A DNA stretch of 64,000 nucleotides, taken from Neolewinella marina (GTDB taxonomy: Bacteria; Bacteroidota; Bacteroidia; Chitinophagales; Saprospiraceae). Position 1 is the first letter of the stretch. Every line of letters starts with the position of its first letter. Both the position numbers and the translations under genes were made by a program. Location: assembly GCF_002631205.1 (NCBI RefSeq), contig NZ_PDLO01000001.1, positions 1,054,001 through 1,118,000 of the forward strand, read 5' to 3'. The notes beneath the pieces are model-generated. The model had not been told where the DNA came from. It saw only the letters and a list, made by a program, of their open reading frames with translations, and searched no databases. This document shows, one piece after another, positions 1 to 7,618 of the stretch.

Positions 1-891
1 TGGAAATTCCACTACCGTAACCTCTTTGCCCAGCTGACCAGTGGTCCGGCATTCGACAATCGTGGCCAGCCTTTGCCCACCAAGTACCTTGCCGCCCACC
101 ACCTGTCGATCAACGTAGGACAGCGGCTCTCCCTGGGACTGTTCGAGGCGGTGGTGCTCAACCGCAACAATGGTTTCGAGCTGGCCTACCTCAACCCCGT
201 GATCCTTTACCGCACGGTAGAGGGCAGCGTGGGCAGTCCCGACAACGTCCTCATCGGCCTTACCGCCGATTATCAGCTGCCGTTCCGCACCCAGCTTTAC
301 GGGCAATTCGTCCTTGATGAATTCGTCTTCAGCGAACTGTTCATCGAGAAGCGGGGGTGGTGGGCCAACAAATGGGCCTACCAGATCGGCCTGCGGCACG
401 TCGATGCCTTCGGCGTGGATCAGCTGGACCTGGTGGCGGAACGCAACCTGGCGCGCCCTTATGTCTACTCCCACAAGGGGCTGAGCAGCTATACCCACCT
501 GACCATGCCGCTGGCCCACCCCCTGGGGGCCAACTTCCGCGAAAACCTGGTCGGCGTGGATTACCGCCCCCTGCCCCGCCTGCAGCTCAACGGCCGGCTC
601 TACCTGATCGAACAGGGGGAGGGTGACGGTGACCTCGTAGTGGGTGAAAATCTCAACCAATCCAGCAACCTGCGGAGCAGTACCTACGGCAACGAGATCG
701 GTCAGGGCATTCAATATACCAACACCATCCTCCACCTGCGGGCCGGCTACGAACTGCGCCCCAACCTCTGGCTGGAGGCTGAATACTTCTCCCGCAGCAA
801 AGACTCGGACGCCCCCGGCCGCGACCTGGAAACGACGCTCCTCAATGCCGGCGTCCGCTGGAACGTTGCGCCGCGGCGGGAGGTCTTCTAG
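1..891 (+). CDS. Gliding motility protein RemB-like / Wzi-like outer-membrane protein (5' truncated)
   Basis: The frame is open from base 1, so the N-terminus and signal peptide lie outside the window; 296 residues remain. The visible part has the alternating aromatic/hydrophobic pattern of an outer-membrane beta-barrel. Several stretches match what I recall of Bacteroidota RemB/capsule-assembly Wzi-like proteins: AAHHLSINVGQRLSLGLFE, ELAYLNPVILYR, SVGSPDN, GQFVLDEF, GWWANK and PLAHPLGANFRE. RemB is a surface-associated gliding protein in Flavobacterium; function here is by family only. It is followed 19 bp later by nspC in the same direction, with no obvious terminator between them. Confidence 0.75.
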   Translation, partial: WKFHYRNLFAQLTSGPAFDNRGQPLPTKYLAAHHLSINVGQRLSLGLFEAVVLNRNNGFELAYLNPVILYRTVEGSVGSPDNVLIGLTADYQLPFRTQLYGQFVLDEFVFSELFIEKRGWWANKWAYQIGLRHVDAFGVDQLDLVAERNLARPYVYSHKGLSSYTHLTMPLAHPLGANFRENLVGVDYRPLPRLQLNGRLYLIEQGEGDGDLVVGENLNQSSNLRSSTYGNEIGQGIQYTNTILHLRAGYELRPNLWLEAEYFSRSKDSDAPGRDLETTLLNAGVRWNVAPRREVF

Positions 892-910
892 TCGCGAATA
901 AAATCTACCC

Positions 911-2038
911 ATGGCCCTACCCTCTCCCGCTTTCGTTCTGGAAGAAGACAAGATCCGCCGTAACCTGGAGTTGATCTCCGACGTGGCTTCGGCCTCCGGC
1001 GTCAACATCATCCTGGCCCTCAAGGCATTTGCCTACTGGCCCGCCTTCCCCCTCATGGCCGAATACCTGCGCGGTGCCACGGCCAGCAGCCTCAACGAAG
1101 CGCGGCTCATCGAGCGCCACTTCGGCCGCCGCCCGTACGTCTACGCCCCGGTGTACCGCCCCGGAGAATTCGAGGAGATCGCGGGGATGTCGGAGCACCT
1201 CACCTTCAACACCCTGACTGAACTGGAACGGTACCGCGACCAGTGGGAACGGTTAGGTACCAGCGTGGGCCTACGGGGGAACCCCCAGTATAGTCCGGTG
1301 GAAACCGACCTGTACAACCCCTCCAACAAATTCGGCCGCCTGGGCGAAACGCTGCCCAACCTGCCCAGCAAGCCGCCCCGCGGATTGAAGGGGCTGCACG
1401 TGCATACCCTCTGCGAGAGCGACGCGGCCGCCACCGCTACCCTCATCGAGCGGACCCGCGCCCAGTTCGGCCACTACCTGGAGCAGGTGGAGTGGCTCAA
1501 CCTCGGGGGCGGCCACCTGATGACCCGGGCCGGCTACGACACCGAACTGCTCATCCGGACGCTGCGGCAACTCAAGGAACGCTACCCCCACCTGGAGGTT
1601 ATCCTGGAGCCGGGCAGCGCCCACGTGTGGCAGACCGGCTACCTGACCTGCACCGTGCTCGATATCGTAAACAACTACGGATCGGCCACCCTGATGCTGG
1701 ACGTCAGTTTCACCTGCCATATGCCGGACACCCTGGAGATGCCCTACCGGCCGGTGGTGCGTGGGGCGAGTGCGGACAAGCAGGACGGTTATCCCTACGC
1801 CTACCGCCTCGGGGGCATGAGCTGCCTGGCCGGCGACTACCTCGAGGAGTACTACTTCACCCAGCCCGCCCGCGTGGGCGACACCCTTGTCTTCGAGGAC
1901 ATGGCCCACTACACCACCGTGAAATCTACGATGTTCAACGGCGTACCCCACCCCGACATCGTCATGGTCAACGCCGACGGAGAGATCACCGAACGGCGGT
2001 CGTTCGACTACCCCGACTACGAACGGCGGATGGGGTAA
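911..2038 (+). CDS. nspC: Carboxynorspermidine decarboxylase
   Basis: The product (375 aa) is a fold-III, alanine-racemase-like PLP decarboxylase that converts carboxynorspermidine/carboxyspermidine to (nor)spermidine, the last step of the alternative polyamine pathway. The PLP lysine is K38 in ILALKAFAYWP; the HVHTLCES segment lies near residues 163-170 and the phosphate-binding GGGH at 199-202; the C-terminal EDMAHYT block is also typical. Length fits the family. The ATG at 911 is the first start after the preceding stop. The partner carboxynorspermidine dehydrogenase is not in this window. Confidence 0.93.
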   Translation: MALPSPAFVLEEDKIRRNLELISDVASASGVNIILALKAFAYWPAFPLMAEYLRGATASSLNEARLIERHFGRRPYVYAPVYRPGEFEEIAGMSEHLTFNTLTELERYRDQWERLGTSVGLRGNPQYSPVETDLYNPSNKFGRLGETLPNLPSKPPRGLKGLHVHTLCESDAAATATLIERTRAQFGHYLEQVEWLNLGGGHLMTRAGYDTELLIRTLRQLKERYPHLEVILEPGSAHVWQTGYLTCTVLDIVNNYGSATLMLDVSFTCHMPDTLEMPYRPVVRGASADKQDGYPYAYRLGGMSCLAGDYLEEYYFTQPARVGDTLVFEDMAHYTTVKSTMFNGVPHPDIVMVNADGEITERRSFDYPDYERRMG

Positions 2039-2039
2039 G

Positions 2040-2951
2040 TCAGGAAGCGGGCCGCTTGACGGGCGCCGGGGAAGAGGAGTTGATGAAGTACACTCCCGTG
2101 AGCAGGATCGCCCCAGCCAGTATGGACTGTCCCGTAACCACTTCGCCGTTAAGCAGGCCGCCCAGCAATACCGCTACCACCGGATTGACGTAGGTATTGG
2201 TCGATACCTTGTCCGCGCTCACCTTCCCGAGGAGATAATTGAAGGCGGAAAAGGCAATGATGGAGCCGAATACCACCAGGAACAGCCAGGAATAGGCCGA
2301 ACGGGCGGTGAGGTCGTCGAACGACCAGCCCGCCCACTCATCCAGCGCCAGGCTGAAGATGAAGAGGAACAATCCGGCCGACAACATCTGCATGGCCGTA
2401 GCGCGCACGCGGTTCTGCCCCAGGTCGAGCCGCTGCCGCAGCAGCATGCCGGCGCCCCAGCACAGCATGCCGGAGGCAATACCGATCATGCCCAGGTAGG
2501 CATCGCCCCCGCCGATCGCGATCGGCTGGGTGATGAGCAGGCCCATCCCGATGATGCTGACGAAGGCCCCAAAGAAAGCTTTCAGCGGCGGACGGTTGGA
2601 CAGCCAGCCCCACATCATCAGCATCACGACCAGGGGTTCGAAGGCAATAATGAGTGAGGTAGTGCTCGTGGGGATATACTGCTGGGCCCAGACAACCGCC
2701 CCCGTGCCGATGCCGAGCAGCAAAATGCCGATCAGGGAGGCATTCGCGACGTAGCGCAGCTTGGGTAAACTGAAGTCGCCCCGGATCAGGGTATACAGGT
2801 ACATGAGGGACCCGGCTACGAAAAAGCGGGAGGCGCCCATCCCGAAAACCGGGATGGAATCAATGGCCCAGTAGTTGGCGAGGTAGGTGGCTCCCCAGAC
2901 GAAATACGTGATGAGGAAGGCAATGAGAATAAACAGGCGGTCACGTCCCAT
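2040..2951 (-). CDS. EamA/DMT-family membrane transporter
   Basis: A 303-residue polytopic protein with about ten hydrophobic segments arranged as two EamA repeats (YFVWGATYLANYWAI near the N-terminus; a second repeat with FSAFNYLLGKV and NPVVAVLLGGLLNGE near the C-terminus). The family exports metabolites or amino acids; no substrate can be read here. I chose the ATG at 2951 because the 28 codons upstream are not hydrophobic and run into the divergent promoter region. The stop lies 1 bp from the nspC stop (convergent). It is divergent from the OmpH-like gene. Confidence 0.85.
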   Translation of the reverse strand: MGRDRLFILIAFLITYFVWGATYLANYWAIDSIPVFGMGASRFFVAGSLMYLYTLIRGDFSLPKLRYVANASLIGILLLGIGTGAVVWAQQYIPTSTTSLIIAFEPLVVMLMMWGWLSNRPPLKAFFGAFVSIIGMGLLITQPIAIGGGDAYLGMIGIASGMLCWGAGMLLRQRLDLGQNRVRATAMQMLSAGLFLFIFSLALDEWAGWSFDDLTARSAYSWLFLVVFGSIIAFSAFNYLLGKVSADKVSTNTYVNPVVAVLLGGLLNGEVVTGQSILAGAILLTGVYFINSSSPAPVKRPAS

Positions 2952-2961
2952 GACGAAACTG

Positions 2962-2969
2962 TACTTTTG
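2962..2969 (+). promoter_or_regulatory. Candidate Bacteroidota -7 box (TACTTTTG) for the OmpH-like gene
   Basis: TACTTTTG fits the TAnnTTTG -7 consensus and lies 72 bp before the chosen ATG, in the divergent gap. A second identical octamer occurs at 3061-3068, just inside the coding region. No clear TTG -33 element was identified, so this is a motif match only. Confidence 0.35.
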
Positions 2970-3041
2970 CGGGATAAAATGCAGGAGGCGCTCTCCGTTC
3001 CCAGGCGGAATACGCTGGCGCCCCCAAAAAACCACTGCTTG

Positions 3042-3638
3042 ATGACCGACGTCGCTAGAATACTTTTGTGTGCAGCTTTAGTTCTGCCCGGACTCACCTT
3101 TTTTGGCTGTGACCAAAACGCCGATGCCCCGGCCGCATCCGAAGTTCGCACCCCCGCAGCCCCCGGATCGGGCCTCAGCATCGTATTCGTGAAGGTGGAC
3201 AGCCTCCAGGCCGGTTACACCCAGGTGGCCGATGAGCTGGGCCGCCTCGAAGATAACTTCCTCAAAGCCCAGGAAAACCACGCCGCGCGGGTGAAGTCAC
3301 TGGAAGAGGAGGTGAGCAAGCTCCAAAACCTGATGCAGCAGGGCCAGTTGGCCCCCAACCGCGTACAGGCCGAACAGCAACGCATCGCCCGCAAGGAGCA
3401 GGAGATCCTGCAGCAGCGCGACATGGCCCTGAACAGCATTCAGCAGGACCAGATGCAGATCCAGCAGCGGTTCTCCGAGCGCGTCAAGGCCGTTCTGGAG
3501 GAGCTGCAGGCGGAAAACAACTACGACTACATCCTGAACCAGGGCCAGAATTCCGCCGTCCTCATCACCAACGACGCCTACGACATCACGCCGATGGTGC
3601 TGGAGCGACTCAACGCCGTCCAGGACAGCTTGCAGTAA
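3042..3638 (+). CDS. OmpH/Skp-like periplasmic chaperone, predicted lipoprotein
   Basis: A 198-residue protein. The N-terminus is hydrophobic and ends in LTFFGC, a plausible lipobox, followed by an acidic/Ala/Pro linker. From about residue 45 it shows the OmpH layout: a short beta strand (SIVFVKVDSLQAGY), a long charged coiled coil (about 60-150) and a terminal strand pair (YDYILNQGQNSAVLIT, DITPMVLERLN). Skp-like proteins hold unfolded outer-membrane proteins in the periplasm; the lipid anchor is inferred. The ATG at 3042 gives a proper signal peptide; in-frame starts further upstream would add a non-signal-like extension. cdaA follows after 9 bp. Confidence 0.82.
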   Translation: MTDVARILLCAALVLPGLTFFGCDQNADAPAASEVRTPAAPGSGLSIVFVKVDSLQAGYTQVADELGRLEDNFLKAQENHAARVKSLEEEVSKLQNLMQQGQLAPNRVQAEQQRIARKEQEILQQRDMALNSIQQDQMQIQQRFSERVKAVLEELQAENNYDYILNQGQNSAVLITNDAYDITPMVLERLNAVQDSLQ

Positions 3639-3647
3639 CTTACCGGC

Positions 3648-4448
3648 ATGCTCCTCCTGCCCCTGGCCTTTAATATCGGTTTCCTTCAGGTAGACATCTG
3701 GGACGTCTTCGATGTAGTGATCGTCGGCTACCTGATCTACTGGTTGTACCGGCTGCTGAGGGGCAGTATCGCGCTCAACATCTTCGTGGGCATCGTTGCC
3801 CTCTTCTTCAGCTACCAGGCCTTCACGGCCCTGGGGATGGATCTGTTGAGCAACATCCTGAACCAGTTCATCCAGGTAGGCTTCATCAGTCTGATCATCA
3901 TCTTCCAGCCCGAGGTGCGCCGCTTCCTGCTCCTGCTCGGTAGTGGTACGATCAAGCAACGCGACAGTTTCTGGAACCGACTGCTGGGCCGGGAGGAGTT
4001 CGACCGGGAGCACGCCCCCCAGACCGCGGCCGTGCGCCGGGCGTTTCTGCGGATGGCGCGACAGCGGACGGGTGCCCTGATCGTCTGCACCCAGGACGCC
4101 GACCCGAGTACCGTCATCACCGGAGGTACGGAGCTGAACGCCGACATCAGCTACGGCCTGCTGGTCAGCATCTTCCACAAGGAAAGCCCGCTGCACGACG
4201 GGGCCGTTCTGATCTCCGACCGCCGGATCATCAAGGCCAGCGCCATCCTGCCCGTATCCGAAAACAGCGAACTGCCCTCAGCCGTGGGCCTCCGCCACCG
4301 GGCGGCGGTCGGGGTAACGGAGAAGATCGACGTGGCCTGCTTCATCATTTCGGAGGAAACGGGCAAGATCTCCTTCGCTTACGGGGGAATACTCGAGCGC
4401 GGCATCTCCGAGGAGCGGCTTACCGAGTTGCTGGATATGTACCTGTAG
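3648..4448 (+). CDS. cdaA: Diadenylate cyclase (c-di-AMP synthase), CdaA type
   Basis: A 266-residue protein that makes c-di-AMP from two ATP. It has three N-terminal membrane helices (about 20-85), a short linker, then the DAC/DisA_N domain with both nucleotide-binding signatures intact: DGA at 184-186 (PLHDGAVLI) and RHR at 216-218 (GLRHRAAVGVTE). Length and topology match the TIGR00159/CdaA family. It lies 9 bp after the OmpH-like gene and is probably co-transcribed. No cdaR/ybbR or glmM neighbour, usual in Firmicutes, is present. Confidence 0.93.
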   Translation: MLLLPLAFNIGFLQVDIWDVFDVVIVGYLIYWLYRLLRGSIALNIFVGIVALFFSYQAFTALGMDLLSNILNQFIQVGFISLIIIFQPEVRRFLLLLGSGTIKQRDSFWNRLLGREEFDREHAPQTAAVRRAFLRMARQRTGALIVCTQDADPSTVITGGTELNADISYGLLVSIFHKESPLHDGAVLISDRRIIKASAILPVSENSELPSAVGLRHRAAVGVTEKIDVACFIISEETGKISFAYGGILERGISEERLTELLDMYL

Positions 4449-4543
4449 CGACGACTTCAGGCGTCAGGCTGTCTCAACAACCCGAACACTCGTATGTCAC
4501 CTGCGCTACGCTTGGCCACGATTCGAGGTTCTGTCACTAAGCC

Positions 4544-4846
4544 CTAGAATACCGACGACCGGTTCCGCCCGATCAGAAAATAGAGGATGGCCCCCAGGTA
4601 AGGCAGGAACAGGATGATGGCCCCCCAGATCAGTTTCTTTTCCATTGGGTAGGGCTTCCTGATGAGGTCGATCACGGCCAGTACGACCAGGATCAGCAGC
4701 AGGAGGCTGCCGATGGCCCAGATGCCGATGCCGCCGGCGACGGCCTCACCGGCGCTGACTTCCTCCCCACAGGCGGTCAGGAGCAGGGCCAGGGCGGGCA
4801 GCAGAAAGAGGGAATTGGGCTTGCGGATATTCATGGTAGGGTGCAT
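4544..4846 (-). CDS. Small PLDNc-domain membrane lipoprotein
   Basis: About 100 residues. The N-terminus ends in a lipobox (LLLTAC|G). It is followed by two hydrophobic helices with the PLDNc pattern (WAIGSLLLLILVVLAVIDL, then WGAIILFLPYLGAILYFLIGR). PLDNc is the N-terminal membrane module of cardiolipin-synthase-like proteins; on its own its role is unknown. A second in-frame ATG twelve bases downstream (4834) gives a more standard signal sequence. The 95 bp between this stop and cdaA hold no clear terminator. Confidence 0.75.
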   Translation of the reverse strand: MHPTMNIRKPNSLFLLPALALLLTACGEEVSAGEAVAGGIGIWAIGSLLLLILVVLAVIDLIRKPYPMEKKLIWGAIILFLPYLGAILYFLIGRNRSSVF

Positions 4847-4987
4847 TTGCTGTTATAACCGGGGGGGATGGCCCCGATGTTCAGCGGGCCACCACGTCGC
4901 CGGGAGGCCCCGCCTTAGTATCATTGCACCCGCGTTCCCGCCTTAACCTGCCCCGCGTTTACGCGTTAGGGGAATAAAATCTGACCC

Positions 4988-6379
4988 ATGACCACCCAGC
5001 AATATCTCGAAGAAAACCGCGACCGCTTCCTGGAGGAGCTCAAGGCCCTCATTCGCATCCCCAGCATCAGCACCGCCCCCGAGCACAAGCAGGACACCCA
5101 CCACTGCGCCGTGCAGGTACAGGAATACCTGGTGCGCGCCGGACTCGACCGCGCCAAGCTCTACCCCACCGCCGGCCACCCCATCGTGTACGGGGAAAAG
5201 CACCTGAGCGATGACCTGCCCACCGTACTCATCTACGGCCATTACGACGTTCAGCCCGCCGACCCGCTGGATGAGTGGGATACTCCCCCCTTCGAGCCCA
5301 CCATCCGCAAGACCGAGCACCACCCCGACGGGGCCATCTTCGCCCGCGGAGCTACTGACGACAAGGGGCAGATGTTCATCCACGTCAAGGCCGTGGAAGC
5401 CATGATTCAGACCGGCAACCTGCCCTGCAACGTCAAGTTCATGATCGAAGGAGAGGAGGAGATCGGCAGCCCCAACCTCATCCCCTTCATCACGGAGCAC
5501 AAGGAGATGCTGTCTTCGGACGTGATCCTGATCTCCGACACCAGCCTGCTGAGCAAGGACCACCCCAGCATCACCGTCGGACTGCGCGGCCTCACCTACC
5601 TCGACGTGAAGGTGCGCAGCGCCCGGGCCGATATGCACTCCGGTCTCTTCGGCGGGGCGGTAGCCAACCCCATCAATGTCCTCTGCGACATGATCGCCAG
5701 CCTGAAAGACGAGAACAAGCACATCACCATCCCCGGCTTCTACGACGACGTGCAGTTCCCCAGCGAGCGCGACCGGCAGCTGATGCGCGACGCCCCCTTC
5801 GACGCCCAGGAGTACATGGACAGCCCCGGCGTCTTCGGCCTGGAAGGCGAAAAGGGCTACACCACCTACGAACGCACTGGCATCCTGCCCACCCTAGACG
5901 TGAACGGCATCTGGGGCGGCTTCACGGGTGAGGGTTCCAAGACGGTAATCCCCGCCGTGGCCAACGCCAAGATCAGCATGCGCCTGGTTTCCAACCAGGA
6001 CCACGAGAAGATCACCCAGCTGTTCAGCGACCACTTCAAAAGCATCGCCCCCGAAACGGTGAAGGTGGAAGTGAAGCCCCACCACGGTGGTAACCCCTAC
6101 GTAACCCCCACCGATACGGCCGAGTACCGAGCCGCGGCGGATGCGGTCAAGAAAACCTTTGGCCGGGAACCTGTGCCGATGTACGAGGGCGGATCCATCC
6201 CCATCGTCGCCAAGTTCAAGGAAGTACTGGGCGTAGAGAGCATCCTGATGGGCTTCGGCTTCGACACCGACGGACTGCACAGCCCCAATGAGCACTTCGG
6301 GTTGTGGAACTTCTACAAGGGGATCGAGACGGTGCCCGAGTTCTTCCAGGCGTATTCGCGTATGAAGGATGGGGTCTGA
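4988..6379 (+). CDS. M20-family dipeptidase (zinc metallopeptidase)
   Basis: The 463-residue protein has no signal peptide, so it is probably cytoplasmic. Co-catalytic zinc motifs are complete: GHYDVQP (His85, Asp87), ATDDKGQ (Asp124-125) and EGEEEIGS (Glu155-158). Near the C-terminus GGSIPI and the HSPNEHF block match M20 dipeptidases (CNDP/PepV-like). It hydrolyses dipeptides or acylated amino acids. Its stop codon abuts the heptad-repeat array that begins the four-helix-bundle cassette. Confidence 0.9.
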   Translation: MTTQQYLEENRDRFLEELKALIRIPSISTAPEHKQDTHHCAVQVQEYLVRAGLDRAKLYPTAGHPIVYGEKHLSDDLPTVLIYGHYDVQPADPLDEWDTPPFEPTIRKTEHHPDGAIFARGATDDKGQMFIHVKAVEAMIQTGNLPCNVKFMIEGEEEIGSPNLIPFITEHKEMLSSDVILISDTSLLSKDHPSITVGLRGLTYLDVKVRSARADMHSGLFGGAVANPINVLCDMIASLKDENKHITIPGFYDDVQFPSERDRQLMRDAPFDAQEYMDSPGVFGLEGEKGYTTYERTGILPTLDVNGIWGGFTGEGSKTVIPAVANAKISMRLVSNQDHEKITQLFSDHFKSIAPETVKVEVKPHHGGNPYVTPTDTAEYRAAADAVKKTFGREPVPMYEGGSIPIVAKFKEVLGVESILMGFGFDTDGLHSPNEHFGLWNFYKGIETVPEFFQAYSRMKDGV

Positions 6380-6475
6380 AAGGACGAAGTCTGAAGTACG
6401 AAGTCTGAAGGACAAAGTAGAAAGTACAAAGGGAGGAAGTACGAAGTCTGAAGGACAAAGTAGAAAGTACGGAGG
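6380..6475 (+). repeat. Heptad-repeat array, left flank of the four-helix-bundle cassette
   Basis: Degenerate 7-nt units of the form RAAGNNN (GAAGTAC, GAAGTCT, GAAGGAC, AAAGTAG, AAAGTAC). A block of five units (35 nt) is repeated exactly at 6393-6427 and 6436-6470. The array starts directly after the M20 stop codon. The same heptads occur in opposite orientation at 7001-7042. Confidence 0.8.
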
Positions 6476-6523
6476 TGCCGCTCAGTATTTGGATACTGGA
6501 CGGGGTGGCTTGGCTATGACTCC

Positions 6524-6913
6524 TTAACCAGCCTTTTCCGCTGTCGACCTTTGTACCATCTTGTCCGAGAGCTTCCTGGTTCCAGCGGTGAACATGGCTA
6601 TAAGTTCATTCGCCTCCTGGACCAGCGGTTGCACCCTGCCGGGGGCCAGGTACTCCAAGCGCTGAATGTATCTTAGTTCCGCTCTCGACTCCCGCAATTC
6701 CTTCAGCATGACCTTCAGCTTGTGAAGAAAGTCCTTTGTCGATTCCGCTGATCGCGCCTCCGGATAGTGGAAGCCCGCATGGGTTGCCGCACGCAACAAC
6801 TGCTTTGCCACGTGATCAGCATCGTAATACTTACGGGTGGGCAATGCCCGGCATAATTTGGAACACCGGACGCTGAAGTCCAACAGTCGTTCCTCCAGTT
6901 CGTGGTTATGCAT
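6524..6913 (-). CDS. Four-helix-bundle protein (S23/IVS, Avd-like family)
   Basis: A 129-residue, almost wholly helical protein. LEERLLDFSVRCSKLCRALP at the start and QLLRAATHAGFHYPEA, KDFLHKLKVMLKELRESR and QEANELIAMF along its length match the family encoded in rRNA intervening sequences and related to the Avd accessory protein of diversity-generating retroelements. No biochemical function is established for stand-alone copies. No reverse transcriptase or template/variable repeat was found nearby. The gene is bracketed by inverted heptad arrays and fills the gap between two convergent genes, which suggests a mobile cassette. Confidence 0.85.
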   Translation of the reverse strand: MHNHELEERLLDFSVRCSKLCRALPTRKYYDADHVAKQLLRAATHAGFHYPEARSAESTKDFLHKLKVMLKELRESRAELRYIQRLEYLAPGRVQPLVQEANELIAMFTAGTRKLSDKMVQRSTAEKAG

Positions 6914-7000
6914 AGCAAGTGGTTTGATTCTAAAGATAAACCCCTCCTATAATCAAAACAAATTGTTTGTAATTATCCGGCTTGTAACCTGCTCACTTTA

Positions 7001-7042
7001 ACCTTTGTACTTAAGACTTCGTACTTCAACCTTCGTACTTCC
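7001..7042 (-). repeat. Heptad-repeat array, right flank (inverted relative to the left flank)
   Basis: Read on the minus strand this shows the same 7-nt period (GAAGTAC, GAAGGTT, GAAGTAC, GAAGTCT, TAAGTAC). It ends 1 bp before the stop codon of the FKBP gene. With 6380-6475 it forms inverted flanks around the four-helix-bundle gene. Confidence 0.75.
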
Positions 7043-7043
7043 A

Positions 7044-7553
7044 TCACCGCCGCACCCCACCCTCGTCGATGTACTGCTTGCGGATGAGCTCGTCGACCGT
7101 GGGTTCGCGTACGTCCAGGATAGCGCCCGAGAAGAAGAGCGTCTTGCCGGCCAGAGCGTGGTTGGCGTCGAGGGTGACCTGCTTGTCGTTCCAGTCGATC
7201 ACCTTGGCGTTGACGTCCTTGCCGGAGGAGTCGGTCAGGGTGATGTACTGCCCGCGCTCCAGGAGTCCGGGCTCGATCTGCTCCCGCTCATTCTGGAAGA
7301 TGTGGATGGGCGCCGTGAGGATGTGGTCGTCGCTGCGCTGTCCGTAGGCGTCGTCCGGGCTCAGCTGGAAGCTGAAGCCCATCCCGCTCTTGAGCCCGTA
7401 GATCCGACGTTCCCAGGCGGGGAGCATGCGGCCCGTGCCGAACATGAACTTGAAGGGGTAATTAACGTCCATCCGCTCCAGGAGGGTGCCCGAGGGGCCA
7501 CCGTCCCGGACTTCGTAGGTCATGGTTACAATGCTGTGTTCGGCTACGGTCAT
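7044..7553 (-). CDS. FKBP-type peptidyl-prolyl isomerase, SlyD-like
   Basis: A 169-residue protein whose order of motifs fits SlyD: an N-terminal FKBP strand (HSIVTMTYEVRDGGPSGTLLE), GTGRMLPAWERRIYGLKSGM, SPDDAYGQR, an inserted IF chaperone flap (about 85-130), then VTLDANHALAGKTLFFSGAILDV, which is strongly SlyD-like. It lacks the His-rich metal-binding tail of E. coli SlyD. I chose the ATG at 7553, since the frame extends upstream only over the end of the neighbouring peptidase gene. The next gene on this strand upstream is the secreted M20 peptidase. Confidence 0.85.
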   Translation of the reverse strand: MTVAEHSIVTMTYEVRDGGPSGTLLERMDVNYPFKFMFGTGRMLPAWERRIYGLKSGMGFSFQLSPDDAYGQRSDDHILTAPIHIFQNEREQIEPGLLERGQYITLTDSSGKDVNAKVIDWNDKQVTLDANHALAGKTLFFSGAILDVREPTVDELIRKQYIDEGGVRR

Positions 7554-7618
7554 GGCTAGTAAAGCGTCCGATCCGGCAAATTGTTGGCGGCGGCGCGCGG
7601 GTGCCGGGGAAACCGGAA

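Noticed and set aside
3297-4196. A 299-codon minus-strand frame across ompH-like and cdaA
   Set aside because: Both plus-strand genes have strong signatures; the antisense frame is an artefact of high GC.
6380-7043. Diversity-generating retroelement, prompted by the Avd-like protein
   Set aside because: No reverse transcriptase, template repeat or variable repeat was found around it.
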